From: Acidimicrobiia bacterium
Lineage (GTDB): Bacteria; Actinomycetota; Acidimicrobiia; Spongiisociales; ZC4RG35
Length of the DNA: 64,000 bases
Reading direction: 5' to 3'
Assembly: GCA_028285585.1 (NCBI GenBank)
Contig: JANQOU010000011.1
Span: forward strand, 62,001 to 126,000
The notes under the pieces were generated by a model. It was given only the letters and a program-made list of their open reading frames with translations. It was not told the DNA's origin and ran no database searches. The translations under genes and the position numbers were made by a program. Shown in pieces: positions 1-9,078 of the stretch; positions within the stretch are counted from its first letter, which is position 1, and each line of letters opens with the position of its first letter.

Positions 1-43
1 CGGCGGTCACGACGGTCCCGCCTTTGATGAGGGTCTTGCCCAT
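1..43 (-). CDS. Dihydropyrimidinase/hydantoinase family, N-terminus only
   Basis: Only the first 14 codons lie in the window, reading MGKTLIKGGTVVTA, the usual opening beta-strand of dihydropyrimidinases and other cyclic amidohydrolases. A perfect AGGAGG at 48-53 precedes the ATG by four bases. The gene directly upstream on the same strand encodes the next enzyme of reductive pyrimidine breakdown, which supports dihydropyrimidinase (opening 5,6-dihydrouracil to N-carbamoyl-beta-alanine) over allantoinase or dihydroorotase. The catalytic residues are outside the window, so the identification rests on the start and the neighbour. Confidence 0.6.
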   Translation of the reverse strand, partial: MGKTLIKGGTVVTA

Positions 44-88
44 GATTCCTCCTATCGGTCTCTCATCCCAGCGTGTTACGGCAGGTCT

Positions 89-931
89 TCAGGGAGCTAC
101 GAGCGAGTCGTAGGCATCGGGACGACGATCCCGGTAGAAGGCCCAGGTCTTGCGCACCTCGTCGATCAGGTCCATGTCGAGATCGCGGATCACGACCTCT
201 TCCTCCGTGTCGGAGGCTGCTTCCCCTACGAGCTGGCCCCGAGGGTCGACGAAGTAGGAGGAGCCGTAGAAGTCGTTGTCGCCGAACTCCTCTTTCCCAA
301 CCCGGTTGATGGCACCGATGTAGTACTCGTTGGCCACGGCCGCCGCCGGCTGCTCGAGGTTCCACAGGTACATCGACAGGCCGCGGCTCGTGGCCGAAGG
401 GTTGAAGACGATCTTGGCGCCGGCCAGTCCCAGGGCGCGCCAGCCCTCAGGGAAGTGCCGGTCGTAACAGATGTAGACACCGATTCGGCCGACAGCCGTG
501 TCGAAGATCGGATAGCCGGTGTTGCCGGGCCTGAAGTAGAACTTCTCCCAGAACCCGTTCACATGGGGGATGTGGGTTTTGCGGTACTTGCCCAGATAGG
601 TGCCGTCGGCGTCAATCACCGCCGCTGTGTTGTAGAGGAAGCCGTCGTCGTGCTTCTCGTAGATGGGCACGACGAGAACCATCCCGGTGTCCCTGGCCAC
701 TTCGATCATCCGCTGGGTGGTGGGCCCGTCCGGAACCGCCTCGGCCGTGTCCTTGTGCTCGTCGTCTTGCACCTGACAGAAGTAGGGAGCGTTGAACAAC
801 TCCTGGAAGCACATCACTTGAGCACCTTGCTCCGCGGCGTCGTATGCGTACTTGACGTTCTTCTCGACCATCGACTCCTTGTCGCCGGTCCACGCCGTTT
901 GGGCCAGTGCGGCCCTCACGATGTTCGTCAT
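89..931 (-). CDS. Beta-ureidopropionase / N-carbamoyl amidohydrolase (nitrilase superfamily)
   Basis: A 280-residue carbon-nitrogen hydrolase. The nitrilase triad is visible: Glu44 in CFQELFNAPYF, Lys118 in KYRKTHIP and nucleophile Cys155 in GVYICYDRHFPE. The reading frame is open further upstream to 1036, but the ATG at 931 has AGGAGG directly before it and begins the conserved MTNIVRAALAQ. N-carbamoyl-beta-alanine amidohydrolase is favoured by the dihydropyrimidinase start just downstream and the divergent uracil permease: together they would import uracil and degrade it to beta-alanine, CO2 and ammonia. N-carbamoylputrescine amidase is the main alternative, since the two subfamilies share these motifs. 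Confidence 0.82.
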   Translation of the reverse strand: MTNIVRAALAQTAWTGDKESMVEKNVKYAYDAAEQGAQVMCFQELFNAPYFCQVQDDEHKDTAEAVPDGPTTQRMIEVARDTGMVLVVPIYEKHDDGFLYNTAAVIDADGTYLGKYRKTHIPHVNGFWEKFYFRPGNTGYPIFDTAVGRIGVYICYDRHFPEGWRALGLAGAKIVFNPSATSRGLSMYLWNLEQPAAAVANEYYIGAINRVGKEEFGDNDFYGSSYFVDPRGQLVGEAASDTEEEVVIRDLDMDLIDEVRKTWAFYRDRRPDAYDSLVAP

Positions 932-1089
932 CGTGTTCCTCCTAGAAACTGCTACTGGGCCAAACAAACCTACTCGGCCCGCCCGAAACTTGAAGCGGCC
1001 TTCGAGAAGGAGCCAACTTTCGCCGACATCGGACATGGCCCCGTCATTAGGTTTCGAGACGACCGCTATTGCGTTGCACGGGAGGAGTC

Positions 1090-2517
1090 ATGAGCGCAAA
1101 CAGTACGAGCGAGGTCCAACTCAACTACGGCCTCGACGACGTACCCCAGCCATTCACGAGAGCGATGGGGCTTGGCCTTCAGCACGTTCTCACCATGTTC
1201 GGTGCCACGATCCTGGTGCCACTGATCCTGGGGCCGGCGATGGAGATGGACAGAGTCCAGATAGCCATCCTGGTCAGCTCGGTGTTCATCTGCTCGGGAG
1301 TGGCCACGTTCCTACAGGTGACAGTTGGGTCTCGCCTGCCGATCATCCAAGGCGTCTCGTTCGCCTTCCTGGTGCCGTTCTTTGCGATCATCGCAGCGCA
1401 CCCGGGAGCAGACGCGATGCGTTACATCGCCGGGCTGATCATCGTCGGCGCCTTGATCGAGGTGACGATCGGATTTGGCGGCCTCTTCGGCCTGCTCAGG
1501 AAGTACGTCACGCCGATAACCATCGCACCGGTCATCGCACTGATCGGCCTCTCGCTGTTTGCGCCCGCCGCGGGCACGGCGTCACAGCACTGGCCGCTCT
1601 CGTTGACGATGTTGGCCCTGGTCTTCGTGTTCTCACTGATCCTGGCGCCCAAGTTCCGGTTCTTCTCGCTGTTCCCTGTTCTGCTGGCGATCCTGGCGTC
1701 GTACGCCATCGCACTGATATTCACCTGGGTCGGCGTGTTCGAGGAGGGCAGCGCAGCCGCCGTCAGCTTCGCCGGTGTCGGAGACGCCGACTGGATACGA
1801 GGTGTCTCGGTCGGTGACGGCGGGATCATCTTCCCTTGGGGCACTCCCCTGTTCGACTGGACACTGCTGATCGGCATCCTCGCCGCCTACTTGGCGTCGA
1901 TGATCGAGTCGTTCGGCGACTATCACGCCGTGTCGCGAATCGCCACCGGGAAAGACCCCGATGCGAGGACGATCAACCGCGGCATCGGCTCCGAAGGCCT
2001 CGGCTGCTTGGCAACCGGGTTGTTCGGTGGCTTCGCCTCCACCTCCTACTCGGAGAACATCGGCCTGGTCGGCTTGACCAGAGTCGCCAGCCGCTACGTG
2101 GTGGTGCTGGGCGCCGGAGCCCTTGTGGTTCTCGGTCTCATCGCCAAGTTCGGAGCGGTGGTGGCCACTATCCCGGCCCCGATCGTCGGCGGCGCATACC
2201 TGGCGCTGTTCGGCCTGATCGCAGCCATCGGCCTCTCGTTGCTGAGAAGGGCCGACATGGACTCGCAACGGAACCTGATGATCGTCGGCTTCGTGCTGTT
2301 CGCCGGCTTCGTGTTCCCGAGCTACTTCGGCTCGGCACCCGACTTCGACTTCTTCGGCATCGGCTGGCTGACCGACATCATCGTGTCGATCGGGTCCTCG
2401 GGAATCGCCACTGCAGCAGTTCTCGGGCTTCTGCTCGACAACCTGATCCCTGGCACTGCCAAGGAGCGGGGCATGGTCGGCGGCGAGGGAGACATCTCCA
2501 CAACAGCCGACATCTAA
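1090..2517 (+). CDS. Uracil/xanthine permease, NCS2 family
   Basis: A 475-residue polytopic membrane protein with about 12-14 hydrophobic segments. The N-terminus carries the NCS2 hallmark LGLQHVLTMFGATILVP, and PIIQGVSFAFLVPF and the SYSENIGLVGLTRVASR stretch of TM10 are typical of UraA-type nucleobase/proton symporters. The start at 1090 is chosen because GGAGGAG lies at 1081-1087; an in-frame TTG at 1069 has none. It is transcribed divergently from the beta-ureidopropionase, so the two probably share control in 932-1089. Substrate is inferred: uracil fits the neighbours, but purine permeases of the same family look similar. Confidence 0.88.
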   Translation: MSANSTSEVQLNYGLDDVPQPFTRAMGLGLQHVLTMFGATILVPLILGPAMEMDRVQIAILVSSVFICSGVATFLQVTVGSRLPIIQGVSFAFLVPFFAIIAAHPGADAMRYIAGLIIVGALIEVTIGFGGLFGLLRKYVTPITIAPVIALIGLSLFAPAAGTASQHWPLSLTMLALVFVFSLILAPKFRFFSLFPVLLAILASYAIALIFTWVGVFEEGSAAAVSFAGVGDADWIRGVSVGDGGIIFPWGTPLFDWTLLIGILAAYLASMIESFGDYHAVSRIATGKDPDARTINRGIGSEGLGCLATGLFGGFASTSYSENIGLVGLTRVASRYVVVLGAGALVVLGLIAKFGAVVATIPAPIVGGAYLALFGLIAAIGLSLLRRADMDSQRNLMIVGFVLFAGFVFPSYFGSAPDFDFFGIGWLTDIIVSIGSSGIATAAVLGLLLDNLIPGTAKERGMVGGEGDISTTADI

Positions 2518-2526
2518 ACGAAACAG

Positions 2527-2570
2527 CGACACACCGTTCTGAGTGCTTCGGCACCAAAGACGGTGTGTCG
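2527..2570. terminator. Bidirectional terminator hairpin with nested inner hairpin
   Basis: The arms CGACACACCGT (2527-2537) and ACGGTGTGTCG (2560-2570) pair perfectly over 11 bp. The loop holds a second perfect hairpin, GTGC-TTCG-GCAC (2543-2554), a UUCG-type tetraloop. It lies between the converging permease and PhzF genes. The minus-strand exit is the more T-rich (CTGTTTCGTTT), so it suits the PhzF transcript best. Confidence 0.7.
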
Positions 2571-2575
2571 TCGCG

Positions 2576-3430
2576 TCAGAAGTCGATTTCTCCCGAGACC
2601 AGGGTCTCGGTGGCCCCTCCGACCCAAACCTCACCGTCGCGGGAGCGAATGTGAGCCCGGCCGGCTCGACTGATTGCCGTTCCTTGCGCGGCGACGTAGG
2701 ACTCAGGTGCCCTTCCGGACCCGATCAGCCACTGGGCCAGTGAGGCGTTGAGACTCCCCGTCACCGGGTCTTCGAGCATCTGGCCTCGGTCGTCAGCGAA
2801 GAAGGCCCTCACCTCGAAGTCGGTGTCAGACCCATCTGGAGACGGCGCGATCACGCCGATGTCCGCCGAGCCCGGGCTCGAACGACGGGAGACGTCAGGC
2901 TGAATGCCGAGCAGTTTCTCCTTGTCGGCCATGAGCACACCCAGCCAGCCCGGGCCATTGTCGACGTGCTCCATCGCCACGACGTCATCCGGCTCGAGAC
3001 CGAGAACGGCGCGGATCTCGGCTTGCAACTCGTCCTCCACCGGCCCACTCCGCAGCAAGGCAGGCGCGGCGAACGCGAGCCGTTCCCCGCGATCAATGGT
3101 CACCAAGCCGGCACCGCACTCCTGAATCACCCGCCCTTCATTCTTCGGAACACCGCCGGACGAGAGCCAGGCATGACAGGTCCCCAGCGTCGGGTGGCCG
3201 GCGAAGGGAAGCTCGGAGATCAGAGTGAAGATCCGCACCCGATAATCAGCATCCGGATCTGATGGCGGAAGAAGGAAGGTGCTCTCCGAGAGGTTGAGCC
3301 ATCTGGTGATGGCCTGCATCTCCTCGGTGCTGAGACCCTCGGCGTCGTGGACCACAGCCAAGGGATTCCCTGAGACCGGGCCAGAGCCGAACACATCTAT
3401 GAGATCGAAACGTCGCTTCATCGGCTCCAT
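2576..3430 (-). CDS. PhzF-family isomerase (diaminopimelate epimerase fold)
   Basis: A 284-residue protein with the PhzF signature at the N-terminus: FDLIDVFGSGPVSGNPLAVV, followed by NLSESTFLLPP with the conserved catalytic glutamate, then ELPFAGHPTLGTCHAW and, near the C-terminus, EDPVTGSLNASLAQWL. These are the two halves of the diaminopimelate-epimerase-like fold. Family members isomerise or epimerise small acids; PhzF itself acts in phenazine synthesis, but no other phenazine gene is present and the natural substrate here is unknown. It stands alone, ending just before a strong bidirectional hairpin. An internal ATG four codons in (MKRRFDL) is an alternative start. Confidence 0.85.
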   Translation of the reverse strand: MEPMKRRFDLIDVFGSGPVSGNPLAVVHDAEGLSTEEMQAITRWLNLSESTFLLPPSDPDADYRVRIFTLISELPFAGHPTLGTCHAWLSSGGVPKNEGRVIQECGAGLVTIDRGERLAFAAPALLRSGPVEDELQAEIRAVLGLEPDDVVAMEHVDNGPGWLGVLMADKEKLLGIQPDVSRRSSPGSADIGVIAPSPDGSDTDFEVRAFFADDRGQMLEDPVTGSLNASLAQWLIGSGRAPESYVAAQGTAISRAGRAHIRSRDGEVWVGGATETLVSGEIDF

Positions 3431-3476
3431 TCAACTCTGAGCAGTTCGATGGGAATTCGGCTGGCCCCTCGATCCG

Positions 3477-3992
3477 TCAGGTGCTGGGCCAGTTCTTCTC
3501 CCCCGCCTCGATCGGGACCGAGAGCCAGTTGTCGTGTGGCGGCATAGGGCAGGAGTAGGAGTCGCTGTAGGCACAATACGGGTTGTACGCGTAGTTGAAG
3601 TCCAGAGTCACGGTGCCATCCGAGTTCGGCTCGATGTCCAGATACCGGCCTGCTCCATAGGTGGCCTCACCCGAGGTGGAGTCACGGAACGGGACAAAGT
3701 ACCCAGGCTGGCCCGTGTTATACAACGTGAGCCTGACCTCCTTCGAAGCCACCTCGAACGCGACATGCCCATCTCGGCGGTAGACCCGCTCCCGGCCATC
3801 CGAAGTCTGAATGGTGATCGCGGCACGATCAGCCGGCTCGACTTCGAGAGTGAACACCAGAGCTGCATTCGGCTCGAAGTAGGAAAGTCCCGAGAACTGC
3901 TCTTGCTGACTGTGATCGAGTGGTGCGTGGGGACTGGTGGAGAAGAGCTCGTCTTTCTCCTTCCGATGAGCCACAAGTTTTTCGATGTCCAT
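3477..3992 (-). CDS. DUF1684 family protein
   Basis: About 171 residues. The C-terminal half has the strongly conserved DUF1684 pattern: YGAGRYLDIEP, then LDFNYAYNPYCAYSDSYSCPMPPHDN and NWLSVPIEAGEKNW. The Cys and Pro residues of the YNPYCAYS/YSCPxPP motif are intact. The start is set at the ATG of MDIEKLVAHRKEKDE, the usual N-terminus; the frame is open upstream to a TTG at 4031 but without a ribosome site. No signal peptide is seen, so it is probably cytoplasmic. Function of the family is unknown. Confidence 0.75.
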   Translation of the reverse strand: MDIEKLVAHRKEKDELFSTSPHAPLDHSQQEQFSGLSYFEPNAALVFTLEVEPADRAAITIQTSDGRERVYRRDGHVAFEVASKEVRLTLYNTGQPGYFVPFRDSTSGEATYGAGRYLDIEPNSDGTVTLDFNYAYNPYCAYSDSYSCPMPPHDNWLSVPIEAGEKNWPST

Positions 3993-4126
3993 GGCCTTGG
4001 CAACCGAAGCTACCGCCCGAGGATTCCACAACTAGGTCTTTGGTCCTAGGCCACCCAGCCCATAGACAAGGGCGGGATTCGGAGCGACGCTAACGAGACG
4101 AACTCGTTGGGCTTGGGAGGCCATAG

Positions 4127-4381
4127 GTGAAGATCGGACGTCACGGCAGGAAAGATCCGAAGACCTGCACACACGCCACCACGATCGCCGTCACTGCGAC
4201 GGGGATCGAGAGAGTCATCTGCGAATCGTGCGGTCACGTCAGTGTCAGATTCTTGGACGATCTCATCAGTGAAGCGGAGAGGGACGCGTTCTCACGTGAG
4301 GCAGACGAATCGACCGGGCCTGGGGGACGCGGAAGGGGTTTGCGCAAAGCCCGATTCGGGTTCACGACTTCCAAGGCCTGA
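4127..4381 (+). CDS. Small zinc-ribbon-like protein
   Basis: An 84-residue basic protein beginning at a GTG with GGGAGG at 4115-4120. The centre holds CTHATTIAVTATGIERVICESCGH, a Cys-x-His ... Cys-x2-Cys pattern suited to one zinc ion. The tail is rich in Gly, Arg and Lys. It is followed by a strong terminator hairpin, which supports it being a real monocistronic gene. No specific family function can be assigned; a nucleic-acid-binding or metal-binding role is only an inference. Confidence 0.6.
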   Translation: MKIGRHGRKDPKTCTHATTIAVTATGIERVICESCGHVSVRFLDDLISEAERDAFSREADESTGPGGRGRGLRKARFGFTTSKA

Positions 4382-4415
4382 AGCTCGGGCTGCCGGGTCA
4401 CAGATGGGGGCGAAC

Positions 4416-4465
4416 ACCCCTCGGGTGCGAGTTGGAGTGGGGGCCACCTCGCACCCGAGGAGGTG
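4416..4465. terminator. Bidirectional terminator
   Basis: The arms at 4419-4431 (CCTCGGGTGCGAG) and 4448-4460 (CTCGCACCCGAGG) are a perfect 13-bp inverted repeat with a 16-nt loop, extended by CACC/GGTG with a one-base bulge. It separates the zinc-ribbon gene (plus) from the DUF1992 gene (minus). A T-rich exit follows on the plus strand. Confidence 0.8.
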
Positions 4466-4483
4466 CCTGACTTTCTCAGCTGA

Positions 4484-4681
4484 CTAAGCGTCGGTTTCGG
4501 AGGTGTCCTCGCGGTTTCGCTTCAACCAGCCCCGAACCCACCACAACTCGTCGTCTCTGGTCCCCTTGCCAGGGATCGGCTTGCCCTCTCCGGGCAAGCC
4601 GTCGAAATCGCCGGCCTCCATGGACTCGCGAACGATGCGGTCGACATTGGTCTCGAAGTCGTCGACTGGGCCGATTGGCAT
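4484..4681 (-). CDS. DUF1992 domain protein (DnaJC28-like conserved region)
   Basis: A 65-residue protein. The core VDRIVRESMEAGDFDGLPGEGKPIPG is the diagnostic DUF1992 signature shared by short bacterial proteins and the C-terminus of eukaryotic DNAJC28. Only the C-terminal part of the much longer open frame (to 5365) shows family similarity, so the ATG at 4681, with TAGGA upstream, is the likely start. It follows a 58-residue small gene by 32 bp on the same strand. Function unknown; a cytosolic chaperone-linked role has only been guessed from the eukaryotic fusion. Confidence 0.75.
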   Translation of the reverse strand: MPIGPVDDFETNVDRIVRESMEAGDFDGLPGEGKPIPGKGTRDDELWWVRGWLKRNREDTSETDA

Positions 4682-4713
4682 GGAGGACGATCCTACCGGC
4701 CCAGTCTGGACGC

Positions 4714-4890
4714 TCAGATGAGCCCTGGCCCGTTGCTGGGCTCGCGATCGAATGTGAATCTGTATCGGCCAAAGGACAGCGAACGTCGAATGGCGACACT
4801 GGCTGCCTGGCGATACTCGGACGCCTCGCGGCGACGCTGATCTGTGATGTTTTTGGCAAGGCCGTACATAGCCGTTCCTTCGTTGAACAT
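4714..4890 (-). CDS. Small hypothetical protein (58 residues)
   Basis: An ATG-initiated frame with AGGA eight bases upstream encodes MFNEGTAMYGLAKNITDQRR, followed by a very basic amphipathic segment and a Phe/Tyr-rich tail. It lies just upstream of the DUF1992 gene with a short gap, as in a two-gene operon. Composition (Arg-rich helix) resembles short actinobacterial proteins of unknown function. An ATG two codons upstream (4896) is an alternative start. Reality of the gene is supported by the ribosome site and position only. Confidence 0.45.
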   Translation of the reverse strand: MFNEGTAMYGLAKNITDQRRREASEYRQAASVAIRRSLSFGRYRFTFDREPSNGPGLI

Positions 4891-4966
4891 TGTCATTTTC
4901 CTGGTTGCAGTAACCACCGTCACTGCTTATGCTCCTTACACTAGATCTCGAGGCGTAATAAGTCAA

Positions 4967-5512
4967 ATGGATTTCTCCCATTACACAGATCAACCTGTAG
5001 ACCTGGCCGTGGCGCTGATAAACACCCAGCAGGTCGAAGACGATCTCATCTCCGACTCGGCTCAGTTGGAGGAGTTCCTCGACCAGTTCAAGGGCATGTG
5101 GAAAGGCACGGCCCAGGCCCCGAAGAAAGAGGAGTTGCAACCGATCCGACGTCTTCGCGAGTCGCTGCGGGCGGTCATCGCATCCGATGACGAGGTGTCC
5201 GCCTCCGAGCAGGTCAACAAGATCTTGGAGAGCTACCACGCCGTTCCTCGAGTCTCCCTCCACAGCGGCACTCCGCACTTTCACTTTGAGACAACTGGCG
5301 CGTCTATGTGCTCGTGGCTGGGAGCGACCACTGCGATGGGGCTCGCCTCGGTGATAGTCGAGCACGGCATCGACCGCTTCGGGGTTTGCTGCAGCGGTGA
5401 CTGCGACGATGTCTACGTCGACACCTCACGCAACAGGAGCCGCCGACACTGCTCCAACACATGCTCCACCCGTGAGGCAGTGGCTGCCTATAGGAAGCGG
5501 CAGTCCGGGTAG
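4967..5512 (+). CDS. CGNR zinc-finger / ABATE-domain regulator
   Basis: A 181-residue protein. The N-terminal portion (FSHYTDQPVDLAVALINT...) matches the ABATE domain, and the C-terminus has the CGNR zinc-finger plan: VCCSGDCDDVYVDTSRNRSRRHCSNTCSTREAVAAYRKRQ. The four zinc cysteines (CxxxxC ... CxxxC) are present, but the family-naming tetrapeptide reads CSTR rather than CGNR. These proteins are thought to be stress-linked DNA-binding regulators. The start at 4967 is the first Met fitting the domain; the frame is open upstream to 4844. It ends four bases from the convergent rhomboid gene. Confidence 0.8.
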   Translation: MDFSHYTDQPVDLAVALINTQQVEDDLISDSAQLEEFLDQFKGMWKGTAQAPKKEELQPIRRLRESLRAVIASDDEVSASEQVNKILESYHAVPRVSLHSGTPHFHFETTGASMCSWLGATTAMGLASVIVEHGIDRFGVCCSGDCDDVYVDTSRNRSRRHCSNTCSTREAVAAYRKRQSG

Positions 5513-5516
5513 CGGA

Positions 5517-6221
5517 TCATCTGCGAGCGACTCGGCGGAGCGCTGTGCGCCTGTAGAAGAGCGTGACGACAAACCCGAAGACGAATCCGCCGACGTGCGC
5601 TTCCCACGCCACCTGCCCGCCGCCGACGAAAAACTGGAGCACGAACCAGATCCCCAGGAAGATGGCCGCCGGCACTGGCACAACCACCCAACCCAGCAGA
5701 GACAGCACCCGATGGCCGGGGAACAACACGGCGTAGGCACCGAGCACCGCCGCGATAGCCCCTGACGCCCCTACCAGCGGGACGGTTGAGCTCGGGTTCA
5801 TGAACACAAAGGTGGCGGTCGCTGCCAGACCGCCCCATAGATACATGAATAGGTATCGAAGATGACCGAAGGCCTCTTCGACGTTGTTGCCGAAGATCCA
5901 GAGGAACCACATGTTGAACAGCACGTGCCCCACCGATCCGTGCAGAAACATCGAGGTCAGGACAGCGAGAAACTCATTCTTCTCTGGGAAGACAGGCTCG
6001 CCGCCTGCTCCACAGCGGCCGGACTGGATCTCGGCGATGCTCAGCGGGCCGCTATCGGTGATCTCACAACTGATCGCGGCCCTCTGATACAGGAACTCAA
6101 TTTGCTCGACAGTGGTATCCCTCGCCTGGACGAGGAAGAAGACGCCCAAAGAGGCAACGATGAGCAACACCGTGACCATGGGTGTGGTCCGGGTCGGGTT
6201 GATGTCTCTTAGAGGCAGCAA
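5517..6221 (-). CDS. Rhomboid family intramembrane serine protease
   Basis: A 234-residue membrane protein with about six transmembrane helices. The rhomboid features are intact: HGSVGHVLFNMWFLWIFGNNVEE in the L1/TM2 region, catalytic Ser153 in GASGAIAAVLGAY and catalytic His209 in WEAHVGGFVFGF. The long loop after TM1 contains two cysteines (52, 70). The start is a TTG preceded by GAGAGAAAG; there is no better ATG. It lies 36 bp downstream of OsmC on the same strand and may be read through from the TetR-OsmC promoter. Substrates are unknown. Confidence 0.88.
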   Translation of the reverse strand: MLPLRDINPTRTTPMVTVLLIVASLGVFFLVQARDTTVEQIEFLYQRAAISCEITDSGPLSIAEIQSGRCGAGGEPVFPEKNEFLAVLTSMFLHGSVGHVLFNMWFLWIFGNNVEEAFGHLRYLFMYLWGGLAATATFVFMNPSSTVPLVGASGAIAAVLGAYAVLFPGHRVLSLLGWVVVPVPAAIFLGIWFVLQFFVGGGQVAWEAHVGGFVFGFVVTLFYRRTALRRVARR

Positions 6222-6257
6222 GCTTTCTCTCGCGCCCAGCTCAACGAAGAGCGGTGA

Positions 6258-6686
6258 TCAGGCGAGCGAAGCCTCGAGAGTGATCGGGACGTTGCCCGCG
6301 AGAGCCTGCGACACCGGGCAGCCGTTCTTGGCAGTCTCAGCCAGGTCCTTGAAGACCTCTTCGCTGATCCCGTCGACATTGCCGACCACGGACAGCTCCA
6401 TCAGCGTTATGCCCTCCCCCGGAACGAAGGTGGCCGTGGCCTCGACATCGAGGCTGGTGGGAGGCGTGTCGTTCTTGGCAAGGGCGTTTGAAAACGCCAT
6501 CGAGTAGCACGACGCATGAGCCGAAGCGATCAGCTCTTCGGGGCTGGTCAACCCGCCGTGCTCTTCTGAGCGAGCTTTCCAGGTCACCCTCATTGGCGGC
6601 GCAGCACCGCTTTCGAGGCTGGTGACGCCGCTTCCGTTGAACAGGTCACCATCCCAGTGAGTCCTGCCCGTGCTCTTCAATGCCAT
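6258..6686 (-). CDS. OsmC-family peroxiredoxin
   Basis: A 142-residue OsmC/Ohr protein reducing organic hydroperoxides. The two redox cysteines are in place: Cys60 in ASAHASCYSMAFS and Cys123 in NGCPVSQAL. The opening (TGRTHWDGDLFNGSG) and TSPEELIASAH are typical of the OsmC rather than Ohr branch. An AGGAGG precedes the ATG. It is directly downstream of a TetR regulator, which is itself behind a perfect palindrome, so oxidant or toxicant-responsive control is likely. Confidence 0.9.
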   Translation of the reverse strand: MALKSTGRTHWDGDLFNGSGVTSLESGAAPPMRVTWKARSEEHGGLTSPEELIASAHASCYSMAFSNALAKNDTPPTSLDVEATATFVPGEGITLMELSVVGNVDGISEEVFKDLAETAKNGCPVSQALAGNVPITLEASLA

Positions 6687-6717
6687 GCGAATCCTCCTGT
6701 GTTTGGCCAGACAATAC

Positions 6718-7245
6718 CTATGGCGTTCTGACCACCAGATCGGTCATCAACTCCACCGACTCTTCCTGGCTCAAACCCTGGGACCTGAGCAGTCGCCAGG
6801 TCTCGAACGAAAGCGCTAGCCGGGTCACGCCAATCCGACGGCGGCCCACCTCTTCGGCATCGCCTCCATAGGACGAAACGATCGACATCTCGGCTTCGGT
6901 CAGCCCCTCCGGCATCCCGCCGGCACCGTGCGCTTCCCATTGCCCATAGACGGACGCCAATGCTGCTTCGGTGCGATCGCGTGGCTCCTCGATGTCCGAC
7001 CAGTCGCCAGGGTCGGGAGGAGAGTGAATCTCCCGCAGGTGATCGGTGAGGGCGAGCATCAACTCCTGGGTATCGGAGAAGTGGGCATAGACGGTCGGCC
7101 TCGACACACCGGCTGTGCTGGCGACATCTGCGACCGACGGCGGCACCTGCGTCGAACCGTACAGCGAAGCCCCGGCGGCGATGATCTGAGCTTTGGTTTG
7201 TTGTGTCTTCTCCGCACGTGCTCTTTGGTGATATGGCCGACCCAT
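6718..7245 (-). CDS. TetR/AcrR family transcriptional regulator
   Basis: A 175-residue repressor. Residues about 15-60 form the TetR helix-turn-helix (KAQIIAAGASLYGS ... SVADVASTAGVSRPTVYAHFSDTQELMLAL). The remainder is the variable ligand-binding helical domain. The ATG at 7245 is chosen over the adjacent GTG. It heads a likely TetR-OsmC operon and a perfect 16-bp palindrome lies 11 bp upstream of its start, the standard arrangement for autorepression. Confidence 0.88.
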   Translation of the reverse strand: MGRPYHQRARAEKTQQTKAQIIAAGASLYGSTQVPPSVADVASTAGVSRPTVYAHFSDTQELMLALTDHLREIHSPPDPGDWSDIEEPRDRTEAALASVYGQWEAHGAGGMPEGLTEAEMSIVSSYGGDAEEVGRRRIGVTRLALSFETWRLLRSQGLSQEESVELMTDLVVRTP

Positions 7246-7256
7246 CACTATTTGAG

Positions 7257-7272
7257 TTTACATCGATGTAAA
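7257..7272. promoter_or_regulatory. Perfect palindrome, probable TetR operator
   Basis: TTTACATCGATGTAAA is a perfect 16-bp palindrome located 11 bp upstream of the TetR start and 7 bp past the end of the DAHP synthase gene. Its size, position and symmetry fit a TetR dimer site overlapping the promoter. Confidence 0.7.
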
Positions 7273-7279
7273 ACGAAAT

Positions 7280-8304
<1,025 letters not shown>

Positions 8305-8308
<4 letters not shown>

Positions 8309-9078
8309 GGTCCCACCGAGCCGGGCCGAAGAGACTTGACGAAAGCGCCGGGGTCCTCTCCCCTTTTCACCGCTTCGATGAGAGCGCTGCCGACCACCAC
8401 ACCGTCGACCAGCGGGGCGAGTGCTTCGACCTGTTCCGAAGTCTTGATCCCGAAACCGGCGAGAACCGGGATCTCCGCTGCTGCGCTCACCTTGCCCAGA
8501 TAGGCCCTGGTCTCATCGTCGATGGCAGCCATGCCACCAGTGACACCGGTCATGCTCACCGCATAGACGAAGCCGCCGCTTGCGGCCGTGAGCCGCGCAA
8601 GCCGCTCATCGGGAGTGGTCGGCGTCACCAACTGCACCACAGCGATGTCGTGAGGCTGAAGCGATGCGAGCAGCTCGTCGGACTCGTCGTGAGGAAGATC
8701 AGGGACGATGAGACCCGACACATTCGCTTCGGCAAGAGCCGATCCCAGGCCATCGAGCCCGAAGGCGAGGAAGGGGTTGTAGTAGCCCATCAGGAGGATG
8801 GGTGCCTGATGGGACGCTTCACTAGAAGCGATCGCATCCAGTATCCAACCCAGCGTCACACCGTTCTCCAATGCGGCGTGACTCGCCATCTGAACGGTCA
8901 TGCCGTCAGCCATCGGATCGGTGAACGGAACTCCGACCTCGACAACGTCGGCGGCCTTGGCCACGCTCTCGAGATGAGGGACGAACTGGTCCAAAGTGGG
9001 GTAACCGGCAGTCAGGTAGGCACAGATGGCTGGGCCGTCCGCACCTCGAATCGCGCCTGTGATCAAATCCTTACCCAC
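8305..9078 (-). CDS. trpA: Tryptophan synthase alpha chain
   Basis: A 257-residue TIM-barrel protein cleaving indole-3-glycerol phosphate to indole and glyceraldehyde 3-phosphate. Seen: [32 protein letters not shown] with the catalytic Glu, [25 protein letters not shown] with the second catalytic acid, [11 protein letters not shown] and [13 protein letters not shown]. It overlaps trpB by 8 bp and the DAHP synthase by 4 bp, consistent with translational coupling. Confidence 0.96.

Noticed and set aside
1633-2634. A 333-residue minus-strand frame opposite the uracil permease
   Set aside because: Charged low-quality translation typical of the antisense of a membrane-protein gene; no motif and no start signal.
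4681-5365. N-terminal 228 residues of the frame leading into the DUF1992 protein
   Set aside because: They run antisense to the CGNR gene, show no family similarity, and the conserved protein with a ribosome site starts at 4681.
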